Shown here: piece by piece, positions 1 to 13,002 of the stretch
How positions within the stretch are numbered: the stretch's first letter is position 1
Layout of the letters: each line of letters begins with the position of its first letter
DNA from: Monosiga brevicollis MX1
Taxonomy: Eukaryota > Opisthokonta > Choanoflagellata > Craspedida > Salpingoecidae
Length of the DNA stretch: 33,422 bases
Assembly (NCBI RefSeq): GCF_000002865.3
Contig: NW_001865041.1
Location: 645,935 to 679,356, forward strand
Reading direction: 5' to 3'
Translations under genes and position numbers: made by a program
The notes under the pieces: generated by a model
The model's input: the letters and a program-made list of their open reading frames with translations, nothing else
Databases searched by the model: none
What the model was told of the DNA's origin: nothing

Positions 1-328
1 TGCTCCAAGCAAACGCTGCTGGCCACCAACCTGGGTCTGCTGTTCAACGCCCGCCAACGCTACGAGGTATGTGTGCGAGCGGGCGCGCATCGGTTTCCAA
101 AACTATCAAGCTCCCATTTGAATCGGCCATCAGCGCCCTGACCTTGACCCCTGACGGTTATTGTGCACGCACGATGCTTTGGCTTTATGCTCCTCATGTC
201 CACAGGCGCTGTACCAGGAGTTTCACCACGGTGAAGTGACCGTGGCTGATGCGGCACATCGAGTAGGCTTTCGGTTACCTCATGAAGTCGCGCCGACTAG
301 TACAAAGGACTCGGCTTCCAAGGCCTAG
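1..328 (+). CDS. C-terminal fragment of an unrecognised multi-exon gene
   Basis: Two exons are visible, 1-66 and 206-328, joined across a 139-nt intron (donor GTATGT at 67, acceptor CACAG ending at 205). The reading frame is open from the first base and ends at TAG 326-328, giving the last 62 residues of a protein. The tail contains a Leu-rich helix-like stretch (LLATNLGLLFN), then ARQRYE, then VTVADAAHRVGF, and ends in a polar Ser/Thr/Lys tail. I do not recognise the family. The 5' part lies outside the window. Confidence 0.6.
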
Positions 329-745
329 GTTTTTTTCCCTCGAGAGCAGATGAAAAGGCGAAAACGCGCACTGTAATTGGCTTTAGTTGTTGGGCAAGTG
401 TCTGTCTCATCTCTCCGTCCAGCTTGAAACAATCACCGGACCTCCTGCGGATCCTTGCTGATTTATACAATGCTCGTTGAATGGGAGGCCCACGGCCCTT
501 GTTGGTCGTCGATGGCAGCGCCATGGTCATTCCAATTTACAAGTCCTTTTGCCATGATTGCAGCCAGAGCTTTTGCGTCAATGCTCACAACAACACCCGA
601 TATCCAAAACACCCGATATTCATAACAACGCCAGCAGCAGCAACAACAACAACAACATCTCCTCTCGATGCCTTACTCATCGATGGGCACGAATTTCCCA
701 ATCAGACCACGCAGCTCCTCAAATTACATAGCACAATGCCGACTC
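329..745. other. Intergenic region between convergent genes
   Basis: This lies between the end of the partial + gene and the end of the Ser/Arg-rich - gene. It holds an A/C-rich stretch and a short interrupted CAG/CAA run near 631-652. A + strand reading frame starting at 481 crosses it, but it runs antisense to the last exon of the neighbouring gene and ends in the CAG tract, so I do not call it a gene. Confidence 0.5.
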
Positions 746-2771
746 CTAACGTTCCTCCATGGACAACGTCTCCGAGTACTTCAGTACCTGTCACAAGCAA
801 GAGCAAGCCCATCACCACGCGCACGAGCATGAAGGTCATGCATAGTGGTAACACGTCATCACAGCAACAAACAAGGCAAGACACTTTGAATGGACTTGCA
901 AATAAAATAAAACAAAACATGTTCCAGACCCTCAAAACACAACCATCACAACAACAGCAGCAGCAGCAGCAACAACAACAATAACCGCTTGGCACTGATG
1001 GCCAATGGACGTACCCGGTGTCGGCTGCCTCCCATGCCACGCTTTTCCAGCTGGCGGATTCGTTTGAGCTCGTGCTCGTGGAGCCGAATTTCTTCCGGTG
1101 AGGCTCCGAGCGCGCGTAGACGGTTGAGCAGGGCAAAGTCCGGATCCGACTCTGAAAGTTGACGCGAGGCGTGGCGACTCAAATGCGACTCGCGTGTTGT
1201 GGATGATGAGTGCTGAGTTGTCAAAGGTTTGGTTGCGCTCGTGCTCAGCTGACTCAAGGGTGTGGCCGTACGCGACCCATAGCGCAGCGGCAGTACCGCA
1301 CCAGGGCTGGGTGAACGGCTGCGATAATCGTGGGCTAGCGGTGATCGCTCGCGACGGCCTCCACCTGGTCGCGTTAGGGACCCCAGCGTGCGACCGCGCT
1401 CCATCTCGCTGACCGAGGCCCGCCGGGAACCATGGGAGGCGGGTTCTCCGTACGAAACGCGCCGACGGTCGGATGCGACCGGTGAGCCGGGGGGCGAGGC
1501 CTGAGTCGGCCGGATGCTTGGGGAGGACTGATTTTGTTTGATACTGTAGCCATATTTCAGGGCTGAACGACCCACGTCGGCGCCACGTTCAGGTGAAGTC
1601 TCCTCGCCAAAGCCCGAATCATGGGGATTGATGAGTGTGGATCGCTCCCGGACTTCAAATCCCGAATCTTCCAGCATGTGCTCGCTCGAGATCGACTCGT
1701 AAGGGACTCGATGAGCCCGCGGCAGGGTGTCCTTGTCAATGTCTGCCTGGTGGTGGCTGACGGATGAGGAGGGCTCATGTCGTGTGACGATGCGTCCAGT
1801 GTCGCCAGTGGCTCCCTCGTCCTCATGGGCCTCGTCCACAGGGAGGCGAACTTGCCGCTTTTGGCTGGGTCGCACCCGAGCAAAAGGACTTTCCTCTTCA
1901 ACATCCATACCCACACTAGATCGTGCACCGCGAGCATACGAGGCGCGGCTAGAGCTAGAGTGACGGCTTGGTGCTGCAGACGGGACACTTGCTTCGGGGT
2001 CGGGCTTTTCATGGGAAGCAGAAGCACGTGTAGGGGTAGCCGAGGTCTGCAATGGAGAGGGATCGGTCTCGCTCTCCTCCTCAAGGTGGTCTGAGAAATG
2101 AAAGTGAACGCTGCGGGTGCGGGGCCGAGATCCGAGCTCGGGCTCGGGCTCGGGTGGGGGTGCATCTGCTCGCTCCAAGCGTGGCGTCCCGGTAGCCAGA
2201 TGAGGGTCAGACGCTTGGTCCGCAATCACGCGAGGCTCGCGCCGGCGCTGGGGCGGTGCGCCATTGAGCGAGGCGGCGAAGATTGAGCGATCGGAGGATG
2301 GGTTGGCAGTTGTGCCGCCTCGAGCCACACTGCGCGCCGGCTTTGTGTCCGCCTCTGTTTGTGCCTGGGCTGGTTGTTCGGGGATCGTCGTTGAAGTGTT
2401 GCTTTGTGAGTTTGCGGGAAGCGTCAGTTCCTCCACTTGTGCCCGGCGTCGGCGCGTGTCCTCTCGAGGTGGAGGTGCAGCGGCCTTCTCTCGGTCCAAA
2501 GTGTGGGAGACATCTGGGCGAGGCTTGTGTTGTGTGCCCTTGGCTGCCGCAGCCATCAGAGCATCCAGTGACACGAGCTTGGCGCCGCCGAGGTTCTTGA
2601 CAGCAAGTCGGAGTAGCTCTGGCTCAAACGTAACCGACGGCACGTCCTACACCCCACAACGAGACAAGAAGGAAAAAGAGAGGTGCGATGAGTATCAGCA
2701 GATGCCAGATTTTTGCACGCCTACCAAAGACAGCAACTCGCCCATACCACTTGATTGGTCGCCTGGCGCAT
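746..2771 (-). CDS. Ser/Arg-rich low-complexity protein, unknown function
   Basis: The model has three exons read on the minus strand: 2771-2748 (8 codons, tentative), 2646-1015 and 787-746. All junctions are phase 0, giving 565 aa. The large exon must start at an acceptor (pyrimidine tract, then TGTAG before 2646), because no ATG opens its frame; the short first exon beginning at ATG 2771 with donor GTATGG is the best fit I found. The donor after 1015 is GTACGT, and the last exon adds 13 residues ending in MEER. The protein is dominated by Ser, Arg, Pro and Glu, with SRSPSPG-like and DSGF(E/G) repeats, and has one charged helix near the C-terminus (EEIRLHEHELKRIRQLEKR). It is probably largely disordered. 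I do not recognise a family. It is divergent from the RPRD1-like gene. Confidence 0.55.
952..983. repeat. CAG/CAA trinucleotide repeat inside an intron
   Basis: About eleven CAA/CAG units on the + strand (CTG/TTG on the minus strand) lie in the last intron of the Ser/Arg-rich gene. If that intron were missed, the gene would appear to end in poly-leucine. The strong GTACGT donor just upstream and a matching phase-0 acceptor at 788-790 favour an intronic position. Confidence 0.7.
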
Positions 2772-3237
2772 GTTGCTGGTGGCAGCAGACAAAGTAGCAA
2801 GAAGGCAAGTAAGAAATGAAGCCAACCCCTTTTCCTCTGGGACAAGGGGTGTCGGCGTGTCGGCGTGTCTGCTGGCTGGGTACAATCTTTTCCAGGCGCA
2901 CAAGTGCACCTCGGATCCGACCGGCTGGTTGTCGAGCTGATTCCGGATTAGCAAATGGCGCATGAAAGTGGTCGTGCGCATGCACGCGCAAGACGTCGGT
3001 CACCAACTGTCACGGTTTCCAGTCGACTGGTCGTCCCATTCGCGTCTCCATTGTGCGCGTCAAACGCGCCTCCGATGCTTGCATGCACACACAGAAGCGA
3101 GCTTGACCATTTGTCAGACGAACCCCTTAAATTATCTGACATTTACTGTTCGATCGATCGATTGATACTCTTGTCGTTGGAATCGAAGGTTTTGGGAGAA
3201 GTGGCAGGCCTGCCATGCTGATGACCGCAACAAGGCC
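2772..3237. promoter_or_regulatory. Divergent intergenic region with TCTGACA elements
   Basis: This 466-bp spacer lies between the divergent Ser/Arg-rich gene (-) and the RPRD1-like gene (+). Within 130 bp of the RPRD1 ATG it carries TTGTCAGACG (3111-3120) and ATCTGACA (3134-3141), an inverted pair of the TCTGACA motif that recurs elsewhere in the window. No coding exon is convincing. The promoter role is inferred from position only. Confidence 0.35.
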
Positions 3238-4999
3238 ATGAGTTTGTTCAAGGAGGATGCCTTTGTGCGGCGTTTGAAGAGCTTGACCACATCCCAGGAA
3301 AGCATCGAAACTCTCTCGCTTTGGATGCAAAATTTTCGTGGGCAAGCCTTCTCCGTGGTCGCCCTCTGGCTCGACACCCTCAAGCAAGGTCAGTCCGTGC
3401 ACCAGTTCTGCGCTTTGCACTGCGGTGGCAATCTGGCATTTGTGCAAACGCATTTCTGATTTGATGCTCTTTCTTTTCAATTGCATGTGTAACGTTGGGG
3501 GTTTTGCGTGCTGCGATAGATCAGGGCAGCCGCCTGAAGTACATGTACCTGGCCAATGACGTCCTGCTCAACTCGAAGCGGCGAGGCAACGAATACCAGG
3601 CTGCTTTCCGGCCCATATTGGCAGAGGCGCTGGAGCTAGCGGCTACAGCCGCTCAAGCCGATTCCAAGGTTCACCAGCGGCTGCAGCGTTTGGTGGGCAT
3701 TTGGCAACAACGAGGTGTCTACTCTTTAGAGGAGCTAGAGGCGATGCGCTCCGCCCTTCGCAAGGCCTCCTTTCTGACTGTGGGCACCACGGGTGTGGGT
3801 GGCGCCTCTGTACCCGTGGACGCTGCCCTCCTCGATGAGGCTATTGATGTACGTGCGAGGACCGGCCGCTGGCAATGTGCCTGATCAGTTTATTTGTGCT
3901 GTCTGTTATCGCTGCTTGAGTGGTCGCAAGAAGCAGTGGGAATGTTCGGAAGACTTCACGATCGGTCGCCCGTGCACCAGGCTCAAGTCCTCATGCGATT
4001 CCCGGCATTCGCATCCTTGCTTTTACGGCCACTAGAAACCTGAGCTCATTAGTCGTGTGGAACAGCTTGAGCGGTCCATGGGGGCCACGCGTACCCTCTA
4101 TGACTCTGTGCGCGCACTTCCCCGCGAGCTTTTTCGCGTCAGTTATGTAGCAGATATGGAGGGTACGGTGACGAATACGTGTTCCAACGGTTCAGAGAAG
4201 GGGCATATGAGCATTGTCGTCATTGGCTTGCTCGTGCATATCCCGCGCCTCTTGTGCTCTATCCTGCTTGCTGCGTGTCGCCGTCTCAGGCTTACGACCC
4301 CGTGCCTTGCCACGTACCTCATTCCTATGCAGACCTCGATGCGCTCGAGAAACAGAGCGCAGCCGTGCAACAGGCCATGGAGGCCATCCAGCGATTGCGA
4401 GACGGCGTCAAGAAACAGCTTGACTCGCACCACAAAGTCCAGACCAGCCTCTCCGTGCTGATGAAGCAAGAGCAGCGAGAGGCTGCCAACATTCATGAGC
4501 GGCTCGAGGTACTTGCCGGTGCTGTTTGATCCCACCACCTTGAATATGCCTCTTGGTTTGATCTTCACCTCAATCAACCTCTGACACAACCTTTCCCAAT
4601 GCTTCTGCCGCTCAGCATTGTCGCAACCAACTCGAGACCTTGGCAGCCTTACGGCGGGACTTGAAGGTGCACCTTGAAAACTTGCCAGACGATCAAGTTC
4701 TTCCCACCGGGCCAACGAGTGCAACCACGTCACCCTATTCCTCCAACCGAAAGCAGCCCAATGACCAGTTCCATGGGGCCAATGACGGCCCTCCTACCAG
4801 GAGCGTCAGCACCGAGGAGGCGGCTCTATTGGACCTGCCCTCTTCCGCTGGGCCAACCGTGGCCCCCTCGATTCAGGATATCTTTGGGGACGACGATGAT
4901 GAGGAAGAAGATGAAAGGTTTGCTGTTGACCATCACAAGGGCAGTGATAGTGCCGGTGAGCACCATGGCCTGCCATCACCCAAGCGAGCTCATCGCTGA
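3238..4999 (+). CDS. RPRD1: RPRD1-like CID-domain protein (RNA polymerase II CTD binding)
   Basis: Five exons: 3238-3388, 3520-3848, 4036-4137 (or 4146), 4290-4508 and 4616-4999, giving about 394-397 aa. Exons 1-2 encode a CTD-interaction domain: residues 1-50 include SQESIETLSLWM, followed by LKYMYLANDVLLNSKRRG and a C-terminal helix ending in IWQQRGVY, the pattern of human RPRD1A/B and yeast Rtt103. Exons 4-5 match the RPRD1 coiled coil, including RRDLKVHLENLPD and a DIFGDDDDEEEDE acidic tail. Family proteins bind the phosphorylated RNA polymerase II tail in the nucleus and act in CTD dephosphorylation and termination. The ATG at 3238 is the first in frame after an upstream TGA. The exon 3 donor is ambiguous (GTCAGT at 4138 or GTAGCA at 4147, both phase 0). 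Confidence 0.9.
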
Positions 5000-5454
5000 C
5001 CAGCCACACCAACAACAAGAACACCAACAATAGGAACAGTCAACAGCAAATTTTTTTACCCCCCTTGCACTTTTATCACATAATCTGACAATTAATTCTG
5101 ACATAGTTACTTTCTTGCTTTCAAGCGACACAAGTTAAGAGAATTGAACCCCATCTGCCTTTTTTTTCCTACCACCGGTACGAGACAAGGAGCTGCCTTG
5201 CTGCTCAGCGCGCTCAGTCGAGCTCAGCCTGAGCTCAGGTCGAGCCTCAGGTGCCCTTGGCCCCTCTAGTCTCGCGGCGGCGCGGTTGACCTCTTGATGG
5301 GCATTGATTTCGAAGCGAATTAGCATCACACAGCGCGTAGCTTTGGCACCGCCGTTCTTTTACGCACGACTGGTCTCATTGCTTGATCTGCTTTCTTCCG
5401 TTGCTGGCCCCTCGCTCGGTCATTGCACGATCGACCAAATCTTTGATAGGCACC
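5000..5454. promoter_or_regulatory. Tandem intergenic region RPRD1 to RPS15
   Basis: This is a 455-bp spacer between two + genes. Two direct TCTGACA copies lie at 5084-5090 and 5097-5103, about 85 bp after the RPRD1 stop and 355 bp before the RPS15 ATG. A T-tract (5051-5057) lies between the RPRD1 stop and the motif. The remainder is GC-rich without a clear exon. Whether the motif belongs to the 3' end of RPRD1 or the promoter of RPS15 cannot be decided from sequence. Confidence 0.35.
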
Positions 5455-6453
<999 letters not shown>

Positions 6454-6454
<1 letters not shown>

Positions 6455-6459
6455 ATAAA
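6454..6459 (+). terminator. Candidate polyadenylation signal overlapping the RPS15 stop
   Basis: AATAAA begins at the last base of the TAA stop codon (6452-6454). If used, it would leave a 3' UTR of only a few tens of bases. Inferred from the canonical hexamer only. Confidence 0.45.
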
Positions 6460-6954
6460 TCGAGGTGTTGATATTCTGCTTTTTACCTGTTTCGAAAACG
6501 GCAACATACATCATGTTGTTTTTGCCAGCCAAGAGCCTTGTCTTTGCGAGCCTGATGAAAGTCGACAGGGACAGTGTACAGATCGAATATGTATGTCACG
6601 GGCACGCTCATGAAGATAGGTATCAAGAGACATGTGACGTTAGGACCAGCAGGTTCACGGGAGACTGGCTCTGTCCTGTGTGATCATGCGTGTAACGATA
6701 TTATCATGAATTGCTCGTTCGTGTTGAAACACATTCGCACACGCGCGCGCGCCAATGGCTTCAATCGTCATCATGGCGCTAGCACATCCCCCTTTCAGGC
6801 CACCCCACCCGACAGTAGGCAGCAATCAGGCAGGTAGCTGCAAGACGTTGAAAAGCCTTCTGCACCTGCAAAATAAGTGCGACACTTGTGACGTTGGCTC
6901 GGGTCGGTCGGAGCGAGCTGTGAGTTTGAAGCCATGTCATATCTGAATACATTT
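6460..6954. other. Convergent 3' intergenic region RPS15/PDCD2
   Basis: About 500 bp separate the RPS15 stop from the PDCD2 stop on the opposite strand. I see no exon-like reading frame supported by splice signals and no RNA gene. A short CG/CA-rich patch (CACACGCGCGCGCGCC) lies at 6738-6753. Confidence 0.5.
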
Positions 6955-9605
<2,651 letters not shown>

Positions 9606-9704
9606 GGTGACGGTCACCACCAGATGTAAACCACGCACAGCACGTCCCGTGGCCGAGCAGCGAGTTGGAAGACACCAAGACACCGAGAACCAGACACACG
9701 GTTC

Positions 9705-9779
<75 letters not shown>

Positions 9780-10238
9780 CGCGTGTTCGTCCGCAGTTTG
9801 AGAAATAGCAAACCTCACTTTGTTCGTCTTCTGAAACTTCTGGTCTCGTTTTTTTTTTAGGAGAGGACGGAAACATAAGAGGCACAGGTGCAGGTGCAGG
9901 TGTCGCGACGAGTCTCCATTAGGGCGAACGCCATTGCCAGCACCAGCGGCAGTGCCACTGCCGTCACGGGTACCAGCCAATGTATGCGGACTGTGTCTAG
10001 TTGGTGCGTGACAGCGCCTTGGTATTGGTGTGCAGGCGATCCGATCCGTCCATGACTTGAATCGCAGCTGATTTCCGTTCAGCCATTCACCATATCACTT
10101 TGGAAACCCCTCCCCGCCCTCCCCCGTTTGGTGCGCGTATGTTGCTGGCGGGTTTGTGCGGCCACATCGATTGATGAGGCAGAGGCGAGTCGGTGCCACG
10201 GATCTCATAGGGCGGACGTTATCTCTGCAACAGCTACC
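9606..10238. promoter_or_regulatory. Divergent PDCD2/SMIM7 promoter region with (TG)n tract
   Basis: This is a 633-bp spacer between the divergent PDCD2 (-) and SMIM7 (+) start codons. It contains a near-pure TG tract at 9706-9778, a T8 run near 9851-9858 and a triplicated GCAGGTG-type hexamer near 9887-9901. It is probably a shared promoter; no exon is supported. Confidence 0.4.
9706..9778. repeat. (TG)n microsatellite
   Basis: About 36 uninterrupted TG units, about 100 bp upstream of the PDCD2 ATG. Alternating purine/pyrimidine DNA of this type can adopt Z-form; any regulatory effect is speculation. Confidence 0.95.
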
Positions 10239-10916
10239 ATGTTTTCCATCGCTGACCTCATTTTGGCAATGTGCGAAGTGCCACGTTCACACTTCTGATG
10301 ACACAGACACGCACACGCACACAGACACACACACACACACTGTCGCAGGCTCACGTGAAATGGTTATCGCCTTCGCAGAACCCTCTTCATCAATGCCGGG
10401 GCCGTTCTCAACTTCAAACTGTCCGTTCCTATTTGATTATGCTTTGGCGCACAGCACGGCAATGCACTTGTGGGTGCGACAACTGCTCAAAGCGCATTCT
10501 TCATCATCGATTCCGTTTGGTCACCATAGGGCAAAACCCGAGGCCACATTCGAAGACGTCGAGCCTTCCATGGGTGTGTGTGAGCGTGTTGACGTGCTTG
10601 AGTTCCCCAAACATCAACACCTCCAAGCAAAGGGTTGCCAGTGCGCCCCATAGTGCTCATGTTGTTGGCAACCTGCTCTGGCGTTGGCTGGCTGCCTTCC
10701 GACGGTGCAGGTGATCGGATTCGTGGTGTCATCCTCAACCTTCGCTACTTTCGTATCTTCATCGCCATGTGGAACATTCTCATGATCATCTTCATGATCA
10801 TGTACGAACCGCTGCACCGTGTGCAACATGTTCTCAGCTTGACCGTGTCCGGTGGCGGCGGCTATGCTTGGACTCATCAAACTATGCGCCTGTTTGTTAG
10901 ATTTTTCGGGGCTTGA
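10239..10916 (+). CDS. SMIM7: Small integral membrane protein 7 (SMIM7-like)
   Basis: Five very short exons: 10239-10270, 10379-10420, 10530-10573, 10711-10801 and 10901-10916, with matching phases (2, 2, 1, 2), giving 74 aa (human SMIM7 is 75). The product aligns along its whole length with the animal protein: a first hydrophobic segment (DLILAITLFINAGAVLNF, about residues 6-23), a short acidic loop ending in EPSMG, then the signature LRYFRIFIAMWN and a second membrane segment ending in FMIIFFGA. The final exon contributes only five residues, and joining it restores the family C-terminus. A longer reading frame that runs past the exon 4 donor is rejected. The function is poorly known; the family consists of predicted two-pass membrane proteins. 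Confidence 0.88.
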
Positions 10917-11229
10917 GCCAGCTTACACGAGTCACGCAACAGGGTGATTACGTGCGGAAGGAGTGAGCATGATTCTTTGCTTGAGCAAACTCCTCATTGA
11001 GTCTTGCACGTCGAGCACTCATCGTGTCAGACCCAAGCTTTGCTGTGCGCTGCGCGCTGCTCCTCTTCACTATGACTATCCCCGTGACCGCAACTGTTTG
11101 TGATGGCGTGCGCACGTATCCCGATCCTAAATTCAATTACATGCAGGACATTGTCCAAAGAAACAGATGTGGTTTGACGAGTTCTGTGGCTTTGGGCATG
11201 AACCAACATGTTCAGCTCATTGTGCAGCG
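10917..11229. other. Convergent intergenic region SMIM7/aminotransferase
   Basis: This 313-bp stretch lies between two converging genes. No exon, repeat or RNA structure stands out. Confidence 0.5.
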
Positions 11230-12693
11230 TCATTCAAGGCGCATCGCACTAGATTCCGTGGCAAAGGCCTCCAGGAGTGGGGCGTAGTCGGCTTCCGTGT
11301 TGTACACGTGGGCTGACAGGCGGACACAGAGCTCCTGTCCTTGATTGATTCGTTTGACTGGAACCTCGATATTGCGGCGATACAAGCGTTCCTGCAGCTC
11401 TGGAGCATCATCTCCCGTCAACGGGCGTTTGGGATGCACCCAGCGAGGAAGCGGTACCAGTCGCATGTTGGCAGCTCTCAGCTCCGGGTCCAGTGGCTCG
11501 GTGGTCCCAAAGGTAGCCAAGCACTGCTGTACAACACGATCCAACAGCTGCGAGGTATAGGCTCGACACGCAGACAAATCCAGGTCCCGCCACAGCTGAA
11601 TAGTATCGGCCAAAGTGAGCACGGCAGCATAGTCACGGCAGCCGTCCCATGAAAAGGCTTCCAAAAACCCACCACGGTAGCCGTGTGACACAATTAGTGG
11701 GCGCAAGTGGTCCTGCCAGGCTGGATCAACCCACATGACAGCGGCACTCTTGGCGCCACATAGCCACTTGTGAGTGTTGGTGACATAGGCTTTGATACCG
11801 CTTCTTTGCATGGACGCCATATCCAAAGGCTCTTGCCACAGGCCGTGGGCCCCATCAACCAGGACGTCGATGCCCTGGTCGCGGGCCCACCCTGCAAGCT
11901 CCTCAATGGGCAACCGTGCGGCGGTGTTGGATGTGATGTGGTCAAGAACCAGCGCCGTGGGTTGTCCGCCCTCGGCGAGGATGCGCTCCACGGAGTTCTG
12001 CAAGGCGGCCAGCACACCCCTAGTGGTCAGAGGCGCCGCCGAACTGAGCGGTAGATCACACTCCACCTGTTGTACACCATGGCGCTGGCAAGCAACGGCC
12101 AACATGGTTTTGACGGCCCCGTAGGCCAGGCTGGTGGACAGGATGACACTGTTGCTGCGAGAGGCCGCGGTGCGCACCACGTGCTCAATCGCAGCATTCA
12201 GCCCGGTGGTGGCATTCGGAAGAAGAACAACGTCTTTGGGTTGCGCGTTGATGAATTTGGCCACCTCACGCCAGTTGCGGGCCTGGTGGGGCAGCAGCAC
12301 GCGGTCAAAGAAGCGCAGAGGTTGTGCTTCCTGATACGTGCGCCAGCGTGAGGCTTGCTCGTGGATGGGCTTGAGAGTGGCACCAAAGGCACCGTGGTTG
12401 AGAAAGGCAAACTCAGGGTCCAGCATGAAGAGCCGACGCAGCGCCGGGGAGCCCGGTTGCAGTGGCTGGTCGCTGCTGGGTAGCGTCACAGCAGGCGGAC
12501 ACCCAGCCGTGGGCAGTGGCACGGGCCAGGCGTCAAGCTCGGTGCGGATCATGGCGTCGACATTGCCGCTGAAAAAGCTGCCGAAGCTCGCCCCCGGTGG
12601 TGGCAAAGACCCTGCCCCACTGGCTTGAGCGGTGCTCATTGCACGACCACGCGCAGCCGCGGCCACCGTCGCCACAACCACTTGCCTCGTCAT
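11230..12693 (-). CDS. Intronless class V PLP-dependent aminotransferase (isopenicillin N epimerase / cysteine desulfurase-like)
   Basis: A single uninterrupted frame of 487 aa starts at ATG 12693; the upstream open extension lies over promoter-like DNA. Fold-type I hallmarks are present: FLNHGAFGA (near residue 99), a phosphate-binding NATTGLN (near 160), VLDHITSNTAARLPIEEL, the cofactor aspartate in VDGAHG (near 280) and the Schiff-base lysine in TNTHKWLCG (about K309). This arrangement is typical of proteins annotated as isopenicillin N epimerase-like or cysteine desulfhydrase-like; the true substrate cannot be read from sequence. The first 25 residues are rich in Arg, Ala and Val with no acidic residue, consistent with a mitochondrial presequence. 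It is unusual here in lacking introns. Two TCTGACA copies lie about 75 bp upstream. Confidence 0.88.
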   Translation of the reverse strand: MTRQVVVATVAAAARGRAMSTAQASGAGSLPPPGASFGSFFSGNVDAMIRTELDAWPVPLPTAGCPPAVTLPSSDQPLQPGSPALRRLFMLDPEFAFLNHGAFGATLKPIHEQASRWRTYQEAQPLRFFDRVLLPHQARNWREVAKFINAQPKDVVLLPNATTGLNAAIEHVVRTAASRSNSVILSTSLAYGAVKTMLAVACQRHGVQQVECDLPLSSAAPLTTRGVLAALQNSVERILAEGGQPTALVLDHITSNTAARLPIEELAGWARDQGIDVLVDGAHGLWQEPLDMASMQRSGIKAYVTNTHKWLCGAKSAAVMWVDPAWQDHLRPLIVSHGYRGGFLEAFSWDGCRDYAAVLTLADTIQLWRDLDLSACRAYTSQLLDRVVQQCLATFGTTEPLDPELRAANMRLVPLPRWVHPKRPLTGDDAPELQERLYRRNIEVPVKRINQGQELCVRLSAHVYNTEADYAPLLEAFATESSAMRLE

Positions 12694-13002
12694 TCTCCCT
12701 CTTCTGGTGAGCTGGCCAAGCAACGGATGCCGATGACGATGCGATCGGCGAGAGCTTTTTATCTGACAATCTGACAACATCACAACAACACAACACAAAA
12801 TTAAATTTTTGATTTTTATTGAACGGGTGGTGCTTCTTCTTCATTTCCTGGGTGTGATGGTGGAAGCGACGATGAGGCGGATGTGTTGGCGCTGACCGAC
12901 CGGTTGTACATTGTGTGGCCGTGGGCGGAGGCGCGTGAGTTCCTTTGCAGGTATTCGAGACAGCGGACTTGGGGATATTGGCTGGTACTTTTTTTTGCCA
13001 AC
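12694..13002. promoter_or_regulatory. Divergent aminotransferase/USE1 promoter with paired ATCTGACA
   Basis: This is a 309-bp spacer between divergent genes. It contains ATCTGACA twice with an 8-bp period (12761-12776), which on the aminotransferase strand reads TGTCAGAT TGTCAGAT 68-83 bp before its ATG. An A/T-rich block follows at 12790-12820. The promoter role is inferred from position. Confidence 0.4.

Noticed and set aside
481-984. + strand frame of 167 aa ending in poly-Gln
   Set aside because: It is antisense to the last exon and intron of the Ser/Arg-rich gene, has low-complexity Thr/Gln composition, and owes its length to the CAG repeat.
10711-10916. Unspliced SMIM7 exon 4 reading to 10916
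   Set aside because: It gives a long unrelated tail. Splicing at GTACGA (10802) to the acceptor at 10900 restores the family C-terminus FFGA in the same stop.
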